A stretch of DNA of 64,000 nt from assembly GCF_047553045.1 (NCBI RefSeq), contig NZ_CP180208.1, positions 1,178,001 to 1,242,000 on the forward strand, written 5' to 3'. Shown in pieces: positions 42,450 to 50,618 of the stretch (its first letter is position 1; each line of letters begins with the position of its first letter). The translations under genes were made by a program, and so were the position numbers. The stretch comes from Sphingomonas_L flavalba_A. Lineage in GTDB: Bacteria > Pseudomonadota > Alphaproteobacteria > Sphingomonadales > Sphingomonadaceae. The notes under the pieces are model-generated. The model ran no database searches. It worked only from the letters and a program-made list of their open reading frames with translations, and was not told the DNA's origin.

Positions 42450-42656
42450 TCAGTCCAGTTTCCGCAGAAGTTCAAGCATGTCGTCGGGCACGCGTTCGTC
42501 CACGGTCTGCTGGTACACCGTCCGCAGGGCGCGGCCGATGCTGCCATTGGCATTTTCGACATCCCGCCTGCGGCGCTTGCCCTTTGCGCCCGGTGTCCGG
42601 TTGGCGGTATCGGAAACCAAGGCAGACCCCCCATTCATGTGCGCCGTTTCCAGCAT
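42450..42656 (-). CDS. nepR: Anti-sigma factor NepR
   Basis: 68 aa. The C-terminal half carries the NepR motif (GSIGRALRTVYQQTVDERVP followed by DDMLELLRKLD), two helices that bind EcfG and, when PhyR is phosphorylated, PhyR instead. A basic flexible N-terminus (GKRRRRD) is usual. Two other minus-strand frames overlap it but lack this motif. It lies upstream of phyP in one operon, divergent from phyR. Confidence 0.92.
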   Translation of the reverse strand: MLETAHMNGGSALVSDTANRTPGAKGKRRRRDVENANGSIGRALRTVYQQTVDERVPDDMLELLRKLD

Positions 42657-42722
42657 GGCCTTCTCTCATCCGTCCCGGCGGCTACCCGGGGCCGTCGAGC
42701 ACACTATCTGTAACTGCGGTGA

Positions 42723-42747
42723 AACCAAATCACCGCTGGTTTGTTCC
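42723..42747 (-). promoter_or_regulatory. EcfG-type promoter of nepR-phyP
   Basis: Minus strand GGAAC (42747-42743), 16-bp spacer, GGTT (42726-42723), one base off the CGTT consensus; nepR starts 67 bp downstream. A 7-bp inverted repeat, GCGGTGA (42716-42722) and TCACCGC (42730-42736), straddles the -10 and could bind another regulator. It would provide feedback of EcfG on its own anti-sigma factor. Confidence 0.6.
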
Positions 42748-42865
42748 ACGTCAATTGCGCTTTCCATGCGAAAAGCGGACATTCAACTCAAGCCCGGGGG
42801 GCGGGGCGTGCCTCTTTTCCCCTGGCTGCGTGATGAGCCAGCAAGAAGAAGGAGTGCAGGAACCC

Positions 42866-43660
42866 ATGTCGCTTGGCCAGAAACTGGCGCCCCATCTGCC
42901 TTTCCTCCGCCGCTATGCGCGGGCGCTGACCGGTAGCCAGTCCCACGGGGATTCCTATGTAAAAGCCGCGCTGGAGGCGATTATCGAGGCGCCGGAACAG
43001 TTTCCGCTCGATGTCGATCCCCGGCTTGGTCTCTATCGAACATTTCAGGCGATCTGGAGTTCCGCCAACCCTGAATCCGACGACGGCAGCGCCCACCCGG
43101 CGGGGCGCGAAGGCATTGCCAGTGCCCGTCTTGGACGAATCACGCCACTGTCGCGCCAGGCGCTGCTGCTGACCGCGATGGAGGGTTTTACCGCCGAGGA
43201 CGCCGCCTATCTGATCGATTCGACCCCGGCCGAGATCGATGAACTGGTGGCCGACGCGTTGGCCGAGATTGCCCGGCAGACGCGCTCGCGGGTGCTGATC
43301 ATCGAGGATGAGCCGATCATCGCGATGGATCTGGAGACGATCGTTCGCGATCTGGGCCACGACGTTACCGGCATCGCCGTGACCCGCGACGAAGCGGTGG
43401 CACAGGCGCTGGCCGACCGGCCGGGGCTGGTGCTCGCCGATATCCAGTTAGCCGACGACAGTTCCGGCATCGACGCGGTCAAGGACATTCTGGCGCGTTT
43501 CAACGTGCCGGTTATCTTCATCACCGCGTTCCCCGAACGGTTGCTGACCGGGGAGCGGCCGGAACCGACCTTCCTGATCACCAAGCCGTTCCAGCGGGCG
43601 ACGGTGAAGGCGGCGATCGCCCAGGCGCTGTTCTTCGACGCGGAAACCGTTCCGGCATAG
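42866..43660 (+). CDS. phyR: General stress response regulator PhyR
   Basis: 264 aa, the standard PhyR length. The N-terminal sigma-like domain (LAPHLPFLRRYARALTGSQ up to EIDELVADALAEIA) mimics EcfG, and the C-terminal receiver has IIEDEPIIAMD and phospho-acceptor Asp192 in VLADIQLAD. When phosphorylated it captures NepR and frees EcfG. An upstream ATG at 42833 would give an 11-residue extension; the ATG at 42866 with AAGGAG ahead fits the family N-terminus better. It is divergent from nepR. Confidence 0.94.
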   Translation: MSLGQKLAPHLPFLRRYARALTGSQSHGDSYVKAALEAIIEAPEQFPLDVDPRLGLYRTFQAIWSSANPESDDGSAHPAGREGIASARLGRITPLSRQALLLTAMEGFTAEDAAYLIDSTPAEIDELVADALAEIARQTRSRVLIIEDEPIIAMDLETIVRDLGHDVTGIAVTRDEAVAQALADRPGLVLADIQLADDSSGIDAVKDILARFNVPVIFITAFPERLLTGERPEPTFLITKPFQRATVKAAIAQALFFDAETVPA

Positions 43661-43668
43661 AAACGATT

Positions 43669-43693
43669 GGAACTCGCCGCATGGGGAAGCGTT
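43669..43693 (+). promoter_or_regulatory. EcfG promoter driving the small membrane gene and ecfG
   Basis: GGAAC (43669-43673), exactly 16 bp, CGTT (43690-43693): a perfect EcfG consensus on the plus strand 8 bp after phyR. The downstream ATG at 43727 is 33 bp from the -10. This makes ecfG autoregulated, as in other alphaproteobacteria. Confidence 0.78.
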
Positions 43694-43726
43694 TTGCTGC
43701 CGGAATGGAAGGGAGCGCGTGGAGCC

Positions 43727-43861
43727 ATGCGAGACGAGGAGATACATCGCAGCAAGACCGAAGCGCGCGCCGGGATCACACCGCATGTCGTGCGGTATAT
43801 TCTATTGATTTCACTGGCCCTGGCGGTGCTGGCGATGATCGTCGCCGCGCTGGTCAATTGA
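43727..43861 (+). CDS. Small single-pass membrane protein in the general stress locus
   Basis: 44 aa from the ATG at 43727: a charged head (MRDEEIHRSKTEARAGITPH) and one helix (YILLISLALAVLAMIVAALV). A longer start at 43667 exists in frame but would begin before the promoter's -10. It is the first gene behind the EcfG promoter and ends 10 bp before ecfG. No function is known to me; its place suggests a stress-induced membrane peptide. Confidence 0.65.
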   Translation: MRDEEIHRSKTEARAGITPHVVRYILLISLALAVLAMIVAALVN

Positions 43862-43871
43862 TCGGACTTGC

Positions 43872-44501
43872 ATGACAGTCACATCGGATAGCGTCGAGGC
43901 AGCAGCGCCGCCGCACCAGAGCCTGTCGGACGCGGATTTCAAGGCGGAGCTGTCGCTGGTGATTCCGCATCTGCGCGCGTTCGGGCGCTCCTTATCGGGT
44001 AACCGCGATACCGCTGACGATCTTGTTCAGGAAACCCTGATGAAGGCGTGGGCGGCGCGCAAGCGCTTTCAGGCCGGCACCAATATGCGTGCCTGGACCT
44101 TCATCATCCTGCGCAACCTGTATCTGTCGCAGATGCGGCGCGCCCGCTTTCGCGGCGAATGGGACGATCTGGTCGCCGACCGCATTCTCGCCGCGCCGGC
44201 CGGGCAGGACAAGCAGGTTGAACTGGCCGACATGCAGCGCGCGCTGCTCCACCTGCCGCAGCCGCAGCGCGAGGCGCTGATCCTCGTCGGCGCCGGCGGC
44301 TTTGCCTATGAAGAGGCGGCGGAAATCTGCGGTGTTGCCGTCGGCACGATCAAGAGCCGGGTGGCGCGGGGCAGGGTGGCACTGGAAGGGCTTATGAACG
44401 GCGGCGCCCTGCCATCGCGGCGGGAAGGGCCGTCGAACGGGGGGCGCAGCGCGCTCGACACGATCATGGCGGAAGTCGACGCGTTGAGCGGACAGCGCTG
44501 A
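43872..44501 (+). CDS. ecfG: General stress sigma factor EcfG
   Basis: 209 aa ECF15 sigma factor. Region 2 is SLVIPHLRAFGRSLSGNRDTADDLVQETLMKAWAARKRF with the -10-binding WTFIILRNLYLSQMRR, and region 4 is LLHLPQPQREALILVGAGGF and YEEAAEICGVAVGTIKSRVARGR, which reads GGAAC at -35. It directs general stress genes once NepR is removed by PhyR. The C-terminal tail (SNGGRSALDTIMAEVDAL) is longer than minimal ECFs. Confidence 0.94.
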   Translation: MTVTSDSVEAAAPPHQSLSDADFKAELSLVIPHLRAFGRSLSGNRDTADDLVQETLMKAWAARKRFQAGTNMRAWTFIILRNLYLSQMRRARFRGEWDDLVADRILAAPAGQDKQVELADMQRALLHLPQPQREALILVGAGGFAYEEAAEICGVAVGTIKSRVARGRVALEGLMNGGALPSRREGPSNGGRSALDTIMAEVDALSGQR

Positions 44502-44581
44502 TCGGCCTTTCGGGCGCCGAAAAGAGGGTTGCGGGCCAAGGCGCCATTGCCTCTTGGCGCCGGGCACGCGAAACAGCGCCG

Positions 44582-47281
44582 ATGATCGACACGCCAACAG
44601 ACGGTATCGCCGGCGCGCTTGCGCGAGCGGAAGGCCATTCGCCGTTTCTGCGCCATGCCATCGGCCGGCGGCCGGATATTGCGGCGTGGCTGGCCGACGG
44701 TGCGCTCGATGCGGCGCTGGCGCTTGCCTGGCGCGGCGACGCGGACCCGGATGCACCGGTTGCGCGGCGGCTGCGGCGGCTGCGCGAAGGCGTGATGATG
44801 GTGCTGGCGATCGGCGACCTTGCCGGGGCCTATACGCTGGAACAGGTCGTCGAGCCGCTGTCCGACCTTGCCGATCAGGCGCTGGACGAGGCGATTGCGG
44901 CGGCGATCGCCGAACGCACGCCGGGGGCCGAAGCGCGCGGTTTCGCGGTCATTGCGCTGGGCAAGCATGGCAGTCGCGAGCTGAATTTTTCGTCGGATAT
45001 CGACCCCATTCTGCTGTTCGACCCGGAAACCCTGCCGACCCGGCCGCGTGAGGAGCCGGAAGACGCGGCGGTCAGGATCGGCCGACGTGTCGTGGAACTG
45101 CTGCAGGCGCGCGATGCCGACGGCCATGTCTTTCGCGTCGACCTGCGCCTGCGCCCGGCACCGGAGGTGACGCCGATCGTGCTGCCGGTCAACGCCGCGA
45201 TCAGCCATTACGAATCAAGCGCGCTGCCGTGGGAGCGCGCCGCCTTCATCCGCGCCCGCGCCTGCGCCGGCGACTGTGCGCTAGGCAGTTATTTCCTTGA
45301 TGCGATCCGGCCGTTTGTCTGGCGGCGGACCCTGGATTTTGGCGCGATCGGCCAGATCCGCGCAATGTCGTCGCGCATCCGCGACCACCACGCGCAGGGC
45401 CAGATCCTCGGCCCCGGATACGACTTGAAGCGCGGGCGCGGCGGGATTCGCGAGGTCGAGTTTTTCGCCCAGATTCACCAGATGATCCATGGTGGGCGCG
45501 AACCGGAGCTGCGCGCGCCGGCGACGCTGTCCGCGCTGGCCGCGCTGGCCGATGCCGGGCGGATCGACCCGCGCGACGCGGCGGCGCTGGCCGCTGCCTA
45601 CCGGGTATTGCGTACCGTCGAGCACCGGTTGCAGATGGTCGACGACCGCCAGACCCACAGCCTGCCGGTGCAGGCGGAGGCGCTGGATAATGTCGCGGCG
45701 CTACATGGGCTGGCCGATGGCGCCGCGCTGGTCGCCCGGCTTGCGCCGCATGTCGAGCGGGTCGGCCATGTTTACGATGCGCTGGATGACGGATCGGCGC
45801 CGCGGCTGCCCCGCGACCCGGCGCTTCTCGCCGCCGCGCTGGCCAAGGCCGGCTTTGTCACCGACGCGGCGGCGACGCGGATCACCCGCTGGCGCGACGG
45901 CACGATCCGCGCGTTGCGCAGCGAACCGGCGCGTGCGGCGCTGGAAGGGGTGTTGCCGGCGCTGGTTGCGGCGTTTGGCGCGGCGCCGGACCCGGATGCG
46001 GCAATCAACCGTTTCGACGCGCTGGTCGGCGGGCTACCGAGCGCGATCAATTTCTTCCGGCTGATGGAGGCGCGGCCCGGCCTGACCCGGATGGTGGCCG
46101 ACATATTGAGCCATGCCCCGGCGCTGGCCGAGCAGATCGGGCGACGGCCGGAGTTGCTCGACGGGCTGATCGACGCGACCGCGCTCGCCGCGCCGGGGGA
46201 TGTGCCGACGCTGGTCGGCGCCTTCGCCGCCGGGGAAGAGGGGGAGGATTATCAGGCGCTGCTCGACGGGGTTCGGCGGCGGGTCAACGAGAAGCGCTTT
46301 GCGTTGGGCGTGCAGCTTATCGAGGGCGGTCGCGATCCGCTGGCCGTCGCCGCCGGCTATTCGCGGGTGGCGGAGGCGGCGCTGACCGTGCTCGCCGACG
46401 CGGCGGTCGCCGCGTTCGAAGAAGCGCATGGGCGGGTGCCGGGCAGCGAGCTGGTTATCCTTGCCCTTGGCCGGTTTGGCGGCGAAGCGCTGACCCACGC
46501 GTCCGACCTTGATCTGGTCTATCTGTTCACCGGCGATTTCACCGCCAGTTCGGATGGGCGGCGGCCGCTCGACGCCACGCTCTATTACAACCGGCTGGCC
46601 CAGCGGGTCAGCGCCGCGCTGTCGGTGCCGACCGCCGCCGGGCCGCTATACGAGGTCGACACAAGGCTGCGTCCGTCCGGCAACCAGGGGCTGCTGGCGG
46701 TGTCGTTCGACAGCTTCGCCCAGTATCAGCGCGAAAATGCGTGGACCTGGGAGCATATGGCACTTGCCCGCGCCCGGCCGGTCTACGGATCGGCGGCGGC
46801 AAGGGCGGCGCTGGCCGACATCGTCACCGATGTGCTTCACCGCCCGCGCGCGGCGGGCGAGGCGCGGCGGGCGGCGGCGGAGATGCGGGCGGAAATCACC
46901 CGCCATAAGCCGCCGGCAGGCCTGCTGGACGCGAAGCTTATTCCCGGCGGGCTGGTCGACCTGGAATTCTGCGTTCATGTCGCGCAACTGGAGAATCGCG
47001 CCGGTTTCGACCCGCATCTGCCCGGCGCGATCGCGGCGCTGGCCGCCGCCGGGCACCTGCCCGCCGCGCTGGGCGAAGCGAATGAGATGCTGACGCGTTT
47101 GCTGGTCGTGCTGCGGTTGATTGGTCAGGAGCCGGCGCCGGCGACCCAGGCGCTTGCGGCGCGGGCCTGCGGTTTTACCGATTGGGCGGCGCTGCTTGCC
47201 GCCTATGCCGAGGCGCGGCAGACGGTCAGCGCCCTGTGGCGGCCGATTGCCGCCGGTATCGAGGAGGAGACGAAGCCATGA
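44582..47281 (+). CDS. glnE: Bifunctional glutamine synthetase adenylyltransferase/adenylyl-removing enzyme
   Basis: 899 aa. Two nucleotidyltransferase domains are seen: the first with GFAVIALGKHGSRELNFSSDIDPILLF (deadenylylase half) and the second with ALGRFGGEALTHASDLDLVYLF (adenylylase half), both showing GS/GG followed by D-x-D. The linker GYDLKRGRGGIREVEFFAQ and the C-terminal LIPGGLVDLEFCVHV are typical. It controls glutamine synthetase by AMP addition and removal under PII signals. The length is near usual (about 900-950). It overlaps bcp by 4 bp. Confidence 0.95.
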   Translation: MIDTPTDGIAGALARAEGHSPFLRHAIGRRPDIAAWLADGALDAALALAWRGDADPDAPVARRLRRLREGVMMVLAIGDLAGAYTLEQVVEPLSDLADQALDEAIAAAIAERTPGAEARGFAVIALGKHGSRELNFSSDIDPILLFDPETLPTRPREEPEDAAVRIGRRVVELLQARDADGHVFRVDLRLRPAPEVTPIVLPVNAAISHYESSALPWERAAFIRARACAGDCALGSYFLDAIRPFVWRRTLDFGAIGQIRAMSSRIRDHHAQGQILGPGYDLKRGRGGIREVEFFAQIHQMIHGGREPELRAPATLSALAALADAGRIDPRDAAALAAAYRVLRTVEHRLQMVDDRQTHSLPVQAEALDNVAALHGLADGAALVARLAPHVERVGHVYDALDDGSAPRLPRDPALLAAALAKAGFVTDAAATRITRWRDGTIRALRSEPARAALEGVLPALVAAFGAAPDPDAAINRFDALVGGLPSAINFFRLMEARPGLTRMVADILSHAPALAEQIGRRPELLDGLIDATALAAPGDVPTLVGAFAAGEEGEDYQALLDGVRRRVNEKRFALGVQLIEGGRDPLAVAAGYSRVAEAALTVLADAAVAAFEEAHGRVPGSELVILALGRFGGEALTHASDLDLVYLFTGDFTASSDGRRPLDATLYYNRLAQRVSAALSVPTAAGPLYEVDTRLRPSGNQGLLAVSFDSFAQYQRENAWTWEHMALARARPVYGSAAARAALADIVTDVLHRPRAAGEARRAAAEMRAEITRHKPPAGLLDAKLIPGGLVDLEFCVHVAQLENRAGFDPHLPGAIAALAAAGHLPAALGEANEMLTRLLVVLRLIGQEPAPATQALAARACGFTDWAALLAAYAEARQTVSALWRPIAAGIEEETKP

Positions 47282-47745
47282 TCCAACCCGGAGAGCACGC
47301 ACCCGACGTGGCGTTCGCGCTGGGCGATGTCGGCAGCGGCAAGATTTCCGATTATCTCGGCCGCCCGCTCGTCCTGTTTTTCTATCCCAAGGACGACACC
47401 AGCGGCTGCACCCGCGAGGCGCTGGACTTCACCGCGCTTGCCGGTGACTTCGCGGCGGCGGGCGTCCAGTTGCTCGGCGTGTCGCGCGATTCGCTTGAAT
47501 CCCACCGCAAATTCGCCGCCAAGCACGCGCTGACGGTGACACTGGCCAGCGACGAGGACGGCGCGGTGTGCGAGGCGTTTGGCGTCTGGGTGGAAAAGAA
47601 CCTCTATGGCCGCAAATATATGGGGATAGAGCGCGCGACTTTCCTGATCGATGCCGATGGCAAGGTCGCGCAGGTCTGGCGCAAGGTGAAGGTCGCCGGC
47701 CATGCCGAAGCGGTGCTGGCGGCGGCGAAGGCGCTCGGCGATTGA
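47278..47745 (+). CDS. bcp: Peroxiredoxin (BCP type)
   Basis: 155 aa thiol peroxidase. The peroxidatic Cys44 lies in YPKDDTSGCTREA, and Cys98 (GAVCEAFGVW) may resolve it. ATFLIDADGKVAQVWRKVKVAGHA completes the thioredoxin fold. It reduces hydroperoxides in the cytoplasm. The ATG at 47278 overlaps the glnE stop (ATGA), and its own stop overlaps the TTG of the DUF455 gene, so the three are coupled. A longer in-frame version would run through glnE and is rejected. Confidence 0.94.
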   Translation: MIQPGEHAPDVAFALGDVGSGKISDYLGRPLVLFFYPKDDTSGCTREALDFTALAGDFAAAGVQLLGVSRDSLESHRKFAAKHALTVTLASDEDGAVCEAFGVWVEKNLYGRKYMGIERATFLIDADGKVAQVWRKVKVAGHAEAVLAAAKALGD

Positions 47746-48611
47746 CCCTGGCCGAAGGGACGGGTGTTGCCGATGCCGCCCGCGCGGTTCTCGACGCCGC
47801 CGATCCCGCCGCGAAGGTGAAGGCAGCGCGCGCGGCGGCGCGGGCGTTGCGCGCGGGCCGGCTCGCCGCGCGTTTCGATACGCCGATGCCGGATCGACCG
47901 GCACGGCCGGATAGCCCCGAACTGCTGCCACCGGGCAGGATGCCGAAGCGGGGCAGGGGCGGATCGCTGCGCGGGCGGATCGCGCTGCTCCATGCGATTG
48001 CCCATATCGAATGGGTGGCGATCGACCTGGCCTTCGACATGGCGGGCCGGTTCGGCGGCCGTTTCCCGCCCGCATTCGCCGCCGACTGGTTCCGTGTCGG
48101 GGCGGAGGAGGCGATGCACTTCGCGCTGCTCCAGCGCCGGTTGCGCGCCTTCGGCAGCCACTATGGCGCGCTTCCGGCGCATGATGGGCTGTGGGAGGCG
48201 GCCGCCGCGACGACGGGCGATCCGGTGGCGCGGCTGGCGGTGGTACCGATGGTGCTGGAAGCGCGCGGGCTGGACGTGACGCCGACGATGATCGCCCAGT
48301 GCGAAGCGGCGGGCGATTCGGCGACGGCACGGGTGCTGACCCGTATCCTGAACGATGAAATCGGCCATGTCGGCATCGGCACCGCGTGGTTTCAATACGC
48401 CTGCGAATCGTCCGGCCTCGACCCGGTCGATCAATGGAAAAAGCAGGTTGAACGCCATGTTCCAGGCGCCGTTAAGCCGCCGTTCAACGACTCGGCGCGC
48501 GGTGCAGCCGGTTTAACGCGCGATTATTATGCCGCTATTGCTATGCCCGGCGGGGCGCGACACACCGTCAATACCGAATGCGGGGGGCTTGATCCGCACT
48601 CGCTGGAATAA
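47742..48611 (+). CDS. Ferritin-like DUF455 protein
   Basis: 289 aa from the TTG at 47742 (TTGA overlap with bcp). The helical ferritin-like core shows LLHAIAHIEWVAIDLAFDM, then DWFRVGAEEAMHFALLQRRL, then LEARGLDVTPTMI and LTRILNDEIGHVGIGTAWF, with Glu and His residues (E-W, EEAMH, DEIGH) suitable for a di-iron site. The function is unknown; the fold and the link to a peroxiredoxin suggest iron or oxidative stress handling. A C-terminal tail of about 30 residues is longer than usual. Confidence 0.85.
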   Translation: MTLAEGTGVADAARAVLDAADPAAKVKAARAAARALRAGRLAARFDTPMPDRPARPDSPELLPPGRMPKRGRGGSLRGRIALLHAIAHIEWVAIDLAFDMAGRFGGRFPPAFAADWFRVGAEEAMHFALLQRRLRAFGSHYGALPAHDGLWEAAAATTGDPVARLAVVPMVLEARGLDVTPTMIAQCEAAGDSATARVLTRILNDEIGHVGIGTAWFQYACESSGLDPVDQWKKQVERHVPGAVKPPFNDSARGAAGLTRDYYAAIAMPGGARHTVNTECGGLDPHSLE

Positions 48612-48662
48612 TCAGGCGTCTGCCCTGCGGGTGGCGCAAGAAAAGGGTTGCGCCGCATCGCT

Positions 48663-49388
48663 ATGGTTTTTTCGTCGTCCAGCTATAACGATCGCCGTGC
48701 CGTGCGGTTCCCGATTTCAGCCTGTGTCTGGGTTGCCGCAGTTTCCGGCCTTGTCGCCACCGCGCCCGCCATCGCGGCCGGCAAAACGGCAGCGCCGGCC
48801 GAAGCGACCGTTGACGGGGGCACCGGTGGCCCGTTCGAAGCGATTGACGCCGGCGCCGGAGACCCGCAGTTCAAGGCTTTGTTTCAGTCCTGGGCGCGCC
48901 CCGATAATGGCAGCCAGGGCGTCATGGCGGTCCCGTCGCGCAAGCCGGTCGCCGACATGGCGTTCAGCAGCATGTACGGCGTCCGTTCCGACCCGTTCCG
49001 TGGCGGCGCGGCGATGCATGCCGGTGTCGACATTCCCGGCCCGACCGGCACCGAGGTTTACGCGACCGCGGACGGTGTGGTTGAGCGCGCCGGCTGGAAC
49101 GGCGGTTACGGCAATCTTGTCGAACTGAACCACGGGCGGGGTGTGCAGACCCGCTACGGCCATCTGTCGCGCATCCTGGTCGCGCCGGGCGCGCGGGTGA
49201 AGCGCGGCCAGCTGATCGCCCGCGTCGGTTCGACCGGCCGGTCGACCGGCCCGCATCTGCATTATGAAGTGCGGCTGGACGGGCGGGCGGTGAACCCGAT
49301 GCCGTTCCTGCAATCCGCCGATTACGTGCTGGCCGTGCGCGAGCGCACTGGCGCCGACGCGCTGGCACTGGGCGGCCCGGCCGAGTGA
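48663..49388 (+). CDS. M23 (LytM) family peptidase
   Basis: 241 aa from the ATG at 48663; a TTG at 48648 is an alternative. A membrane anchor or signal (PISACVWVAAVSGLVATAPAIAAG) is followed by the LytM domain with MHAGVDIPG (His and Asp zinc ligands), RYGHLS and PHLHYEVRLDGRAVNP (third ligand HLH). All zinc ligands are present, so it is probably an active peptidoglycan endopeptidase in the periplasm. The gene is monocistronic or read with iscA. Confidence 0.9.
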   Translation: MVFSSSSYNDRRAVRFPISACVWVAAVSGLVATAPAIAAGKTAAPAEATVDGGTGGPFEAIDAGAGDPQFKALFQSWARPDNGSQGVMAVPSRKPVADMAFSSMYGVRSDPFRGGAAMHAGVDIPGPTGTEVYATADGVVERAGWNGGYGNLVELNHGRGVQTRYGHLSRILVAPGARVKRGQLIARVGSTGRSTGPHLHYEVRLDGRAVNPMPFLQSADYVLAVRERTGADALALGGPAE

Positions 49389-49425
49389 CCTTGCGGCGCG
49401 CGGCCTGCGCGCCTATCTCCGGGGG

Positions 49426-49761
49426 GTGAGCGAAACCCCTGCCATGGCCCTGACCGGATCGGCCGCCGCGCGCGTCGCGGCGATCGCCGCGCGTCAGGGC
49501 AAGCCAGCGATATTACGTCTTGCGGTCGAGGGCGGCGGCTGTTCCGGCTTTCAGTATCGCTTCGGCCTTGCTGATGCCGTCGAGGCGGACGACGTGCGGA
49601 TCGAGCGCGATTCCGTCATCCTGGTCGTCGACCCGGTCAGCCTTGACCTCGTGCGTGGCGCCAGTGTCGATTATGTCGAGGATCTGGGCGGCGCGGCGTT
49701 CAAGGTCACCAACCCTAACGCGGCTTCCGGCTGCGGTTGCGGGTCCAGCTTCTCGGTCTGA
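49426..49761 (+). CDS. IscA/HesB-type iron-sulfur cluster assembly protein
   Basis: 111 aa from a GTG at 49426. The three conserved cysteines appear in GGGCSGFQYRF and SGCGCGSSF near the end, the A-type carrier signature. It delivers Fe-S clusters to apo-enzymes. It resembles ErpA/IscA rather than SufA, but the exact class cannot be told by eye. The start overlaps no neighbour, and xthA begins 51 bp downstream. Confidence 0.92.
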   Translation: MSETPAMALTGSAAARVAAIAARQGKPAILRLAVEGGGCSGFQYRFGLADAVEADDVRIERDSVILVVDPVSLDLVRGASVDYVEDLGGAAFKVTNPNAASGCGCGSSFSV

Positions 49762-49812
49762 AACCGCGCCGATGCACTGGCGCCGACGCGCCGGCTGGGG
49801 CATGACCGCGCG

Positions 49813-50589
49813 ATGCGCATCGTCACTTACAACGTCAACGGCATCAAGGCGCGGCTGCCGCGCCTGATCGAGTATCTCGCCGAGCAGCAGCCGGACATCG
49901 TCTGCCTGCAGGAACTGAAAAGCAGCGACGAGACCGTGCCGGAGGCGGACATCCGCGCCGCGGGCTATGGCGTGGCGTGGCACGGGCAGAAGGGCTTCAA
50001 CGGCGTCGCCATCCTGACGCGCGGCGCCGATCCGCAGGATGTGCGGCGCGGGCTGGGCGGCGACCCGGAGGACAGCCACAGCCGCTATATCGAGGCGCGG
50101 GTCGGCGATATCGTCATCGCGTCGCTCTACCTGCCCAACGGCAACCCGCAGCCGGGGCCGAAATTCGATTATAAACTGGCGTGGATGGAGCGGCTGGCAG
50201 CGCGGGCCGCCGAACTGATGGCGCTTGAGCTGCCGGTGATTCTGGCCGGCGATTACAACGTCATCCCGACGCACAGCCATGACGACACTTATTCGGTGCG
50301 GGCGATGGCGGACGACGCGCTGATGCAGCCGGAAAGCCAGCAGGCCTTCCGCCGACTACTGGCGCAGGGCTGGACCGACGCGCTGCGCGCCCGCCAGCCG
50401 GAAGGGGCGCTCTATACCTTCTGGGACTATCAGGCCGGGGCGTGGCAGCGTGACGCCGGTTTCCGCATCGATCACCTGCTGCTTAGCCCGGAAGCGGCCG
50501 ACCGGCTGACCGCCGCCGGCGTCGACAAGGCGTATCGTGGGCGGGAAAAGGCGAGCGATCACGCCCCGACGTGGATCACCCTGCGGTAG
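49813..50589 (+). CDS. xthA: Exodeoxyribonuclease III
   Basis: 258 aa AP endonuclease/3'-exonuclease. It has MRIVTYNVNGIKARL with metal-coordinating Asn, CLQELKSSD (Glu), VILAGDYNVIPTHS (Asp-Asn) and FRIDHLLLSPE plus KASDHAPTW with the catalytic Asp-His pair. It repairs abasic sites in DNA. The length is standard. It ends 29 bp before the convergent ceramide synthase gene. Confidence 0.94.
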   Translation: MRIVTYNVNGIKARLPRLIEYLAEQQPDIVCLQELKSSDETVPEADIRAAGYGVAWHGQKGFNGVAILTRGADPQDVRRGLGGDPEDSHSRYIEARVGDIVIASLYLPNGNPQPGPKFDYKLAWMERLAARAAELMALELPVILAGDYNVIPTHSHDDTYSVRAMADDALMQPESQQAFRRLLAQGWTDALRARQPEGALYTFWDYQAGAWQRDAGFRIDHLLLSPEAADRLTAAGVDKAYRGREKASDHAPTWITLR

Positions 50590-50618
50590 AAACGGCGGAT
50601 GTGCGCCGTTTACGGGCG

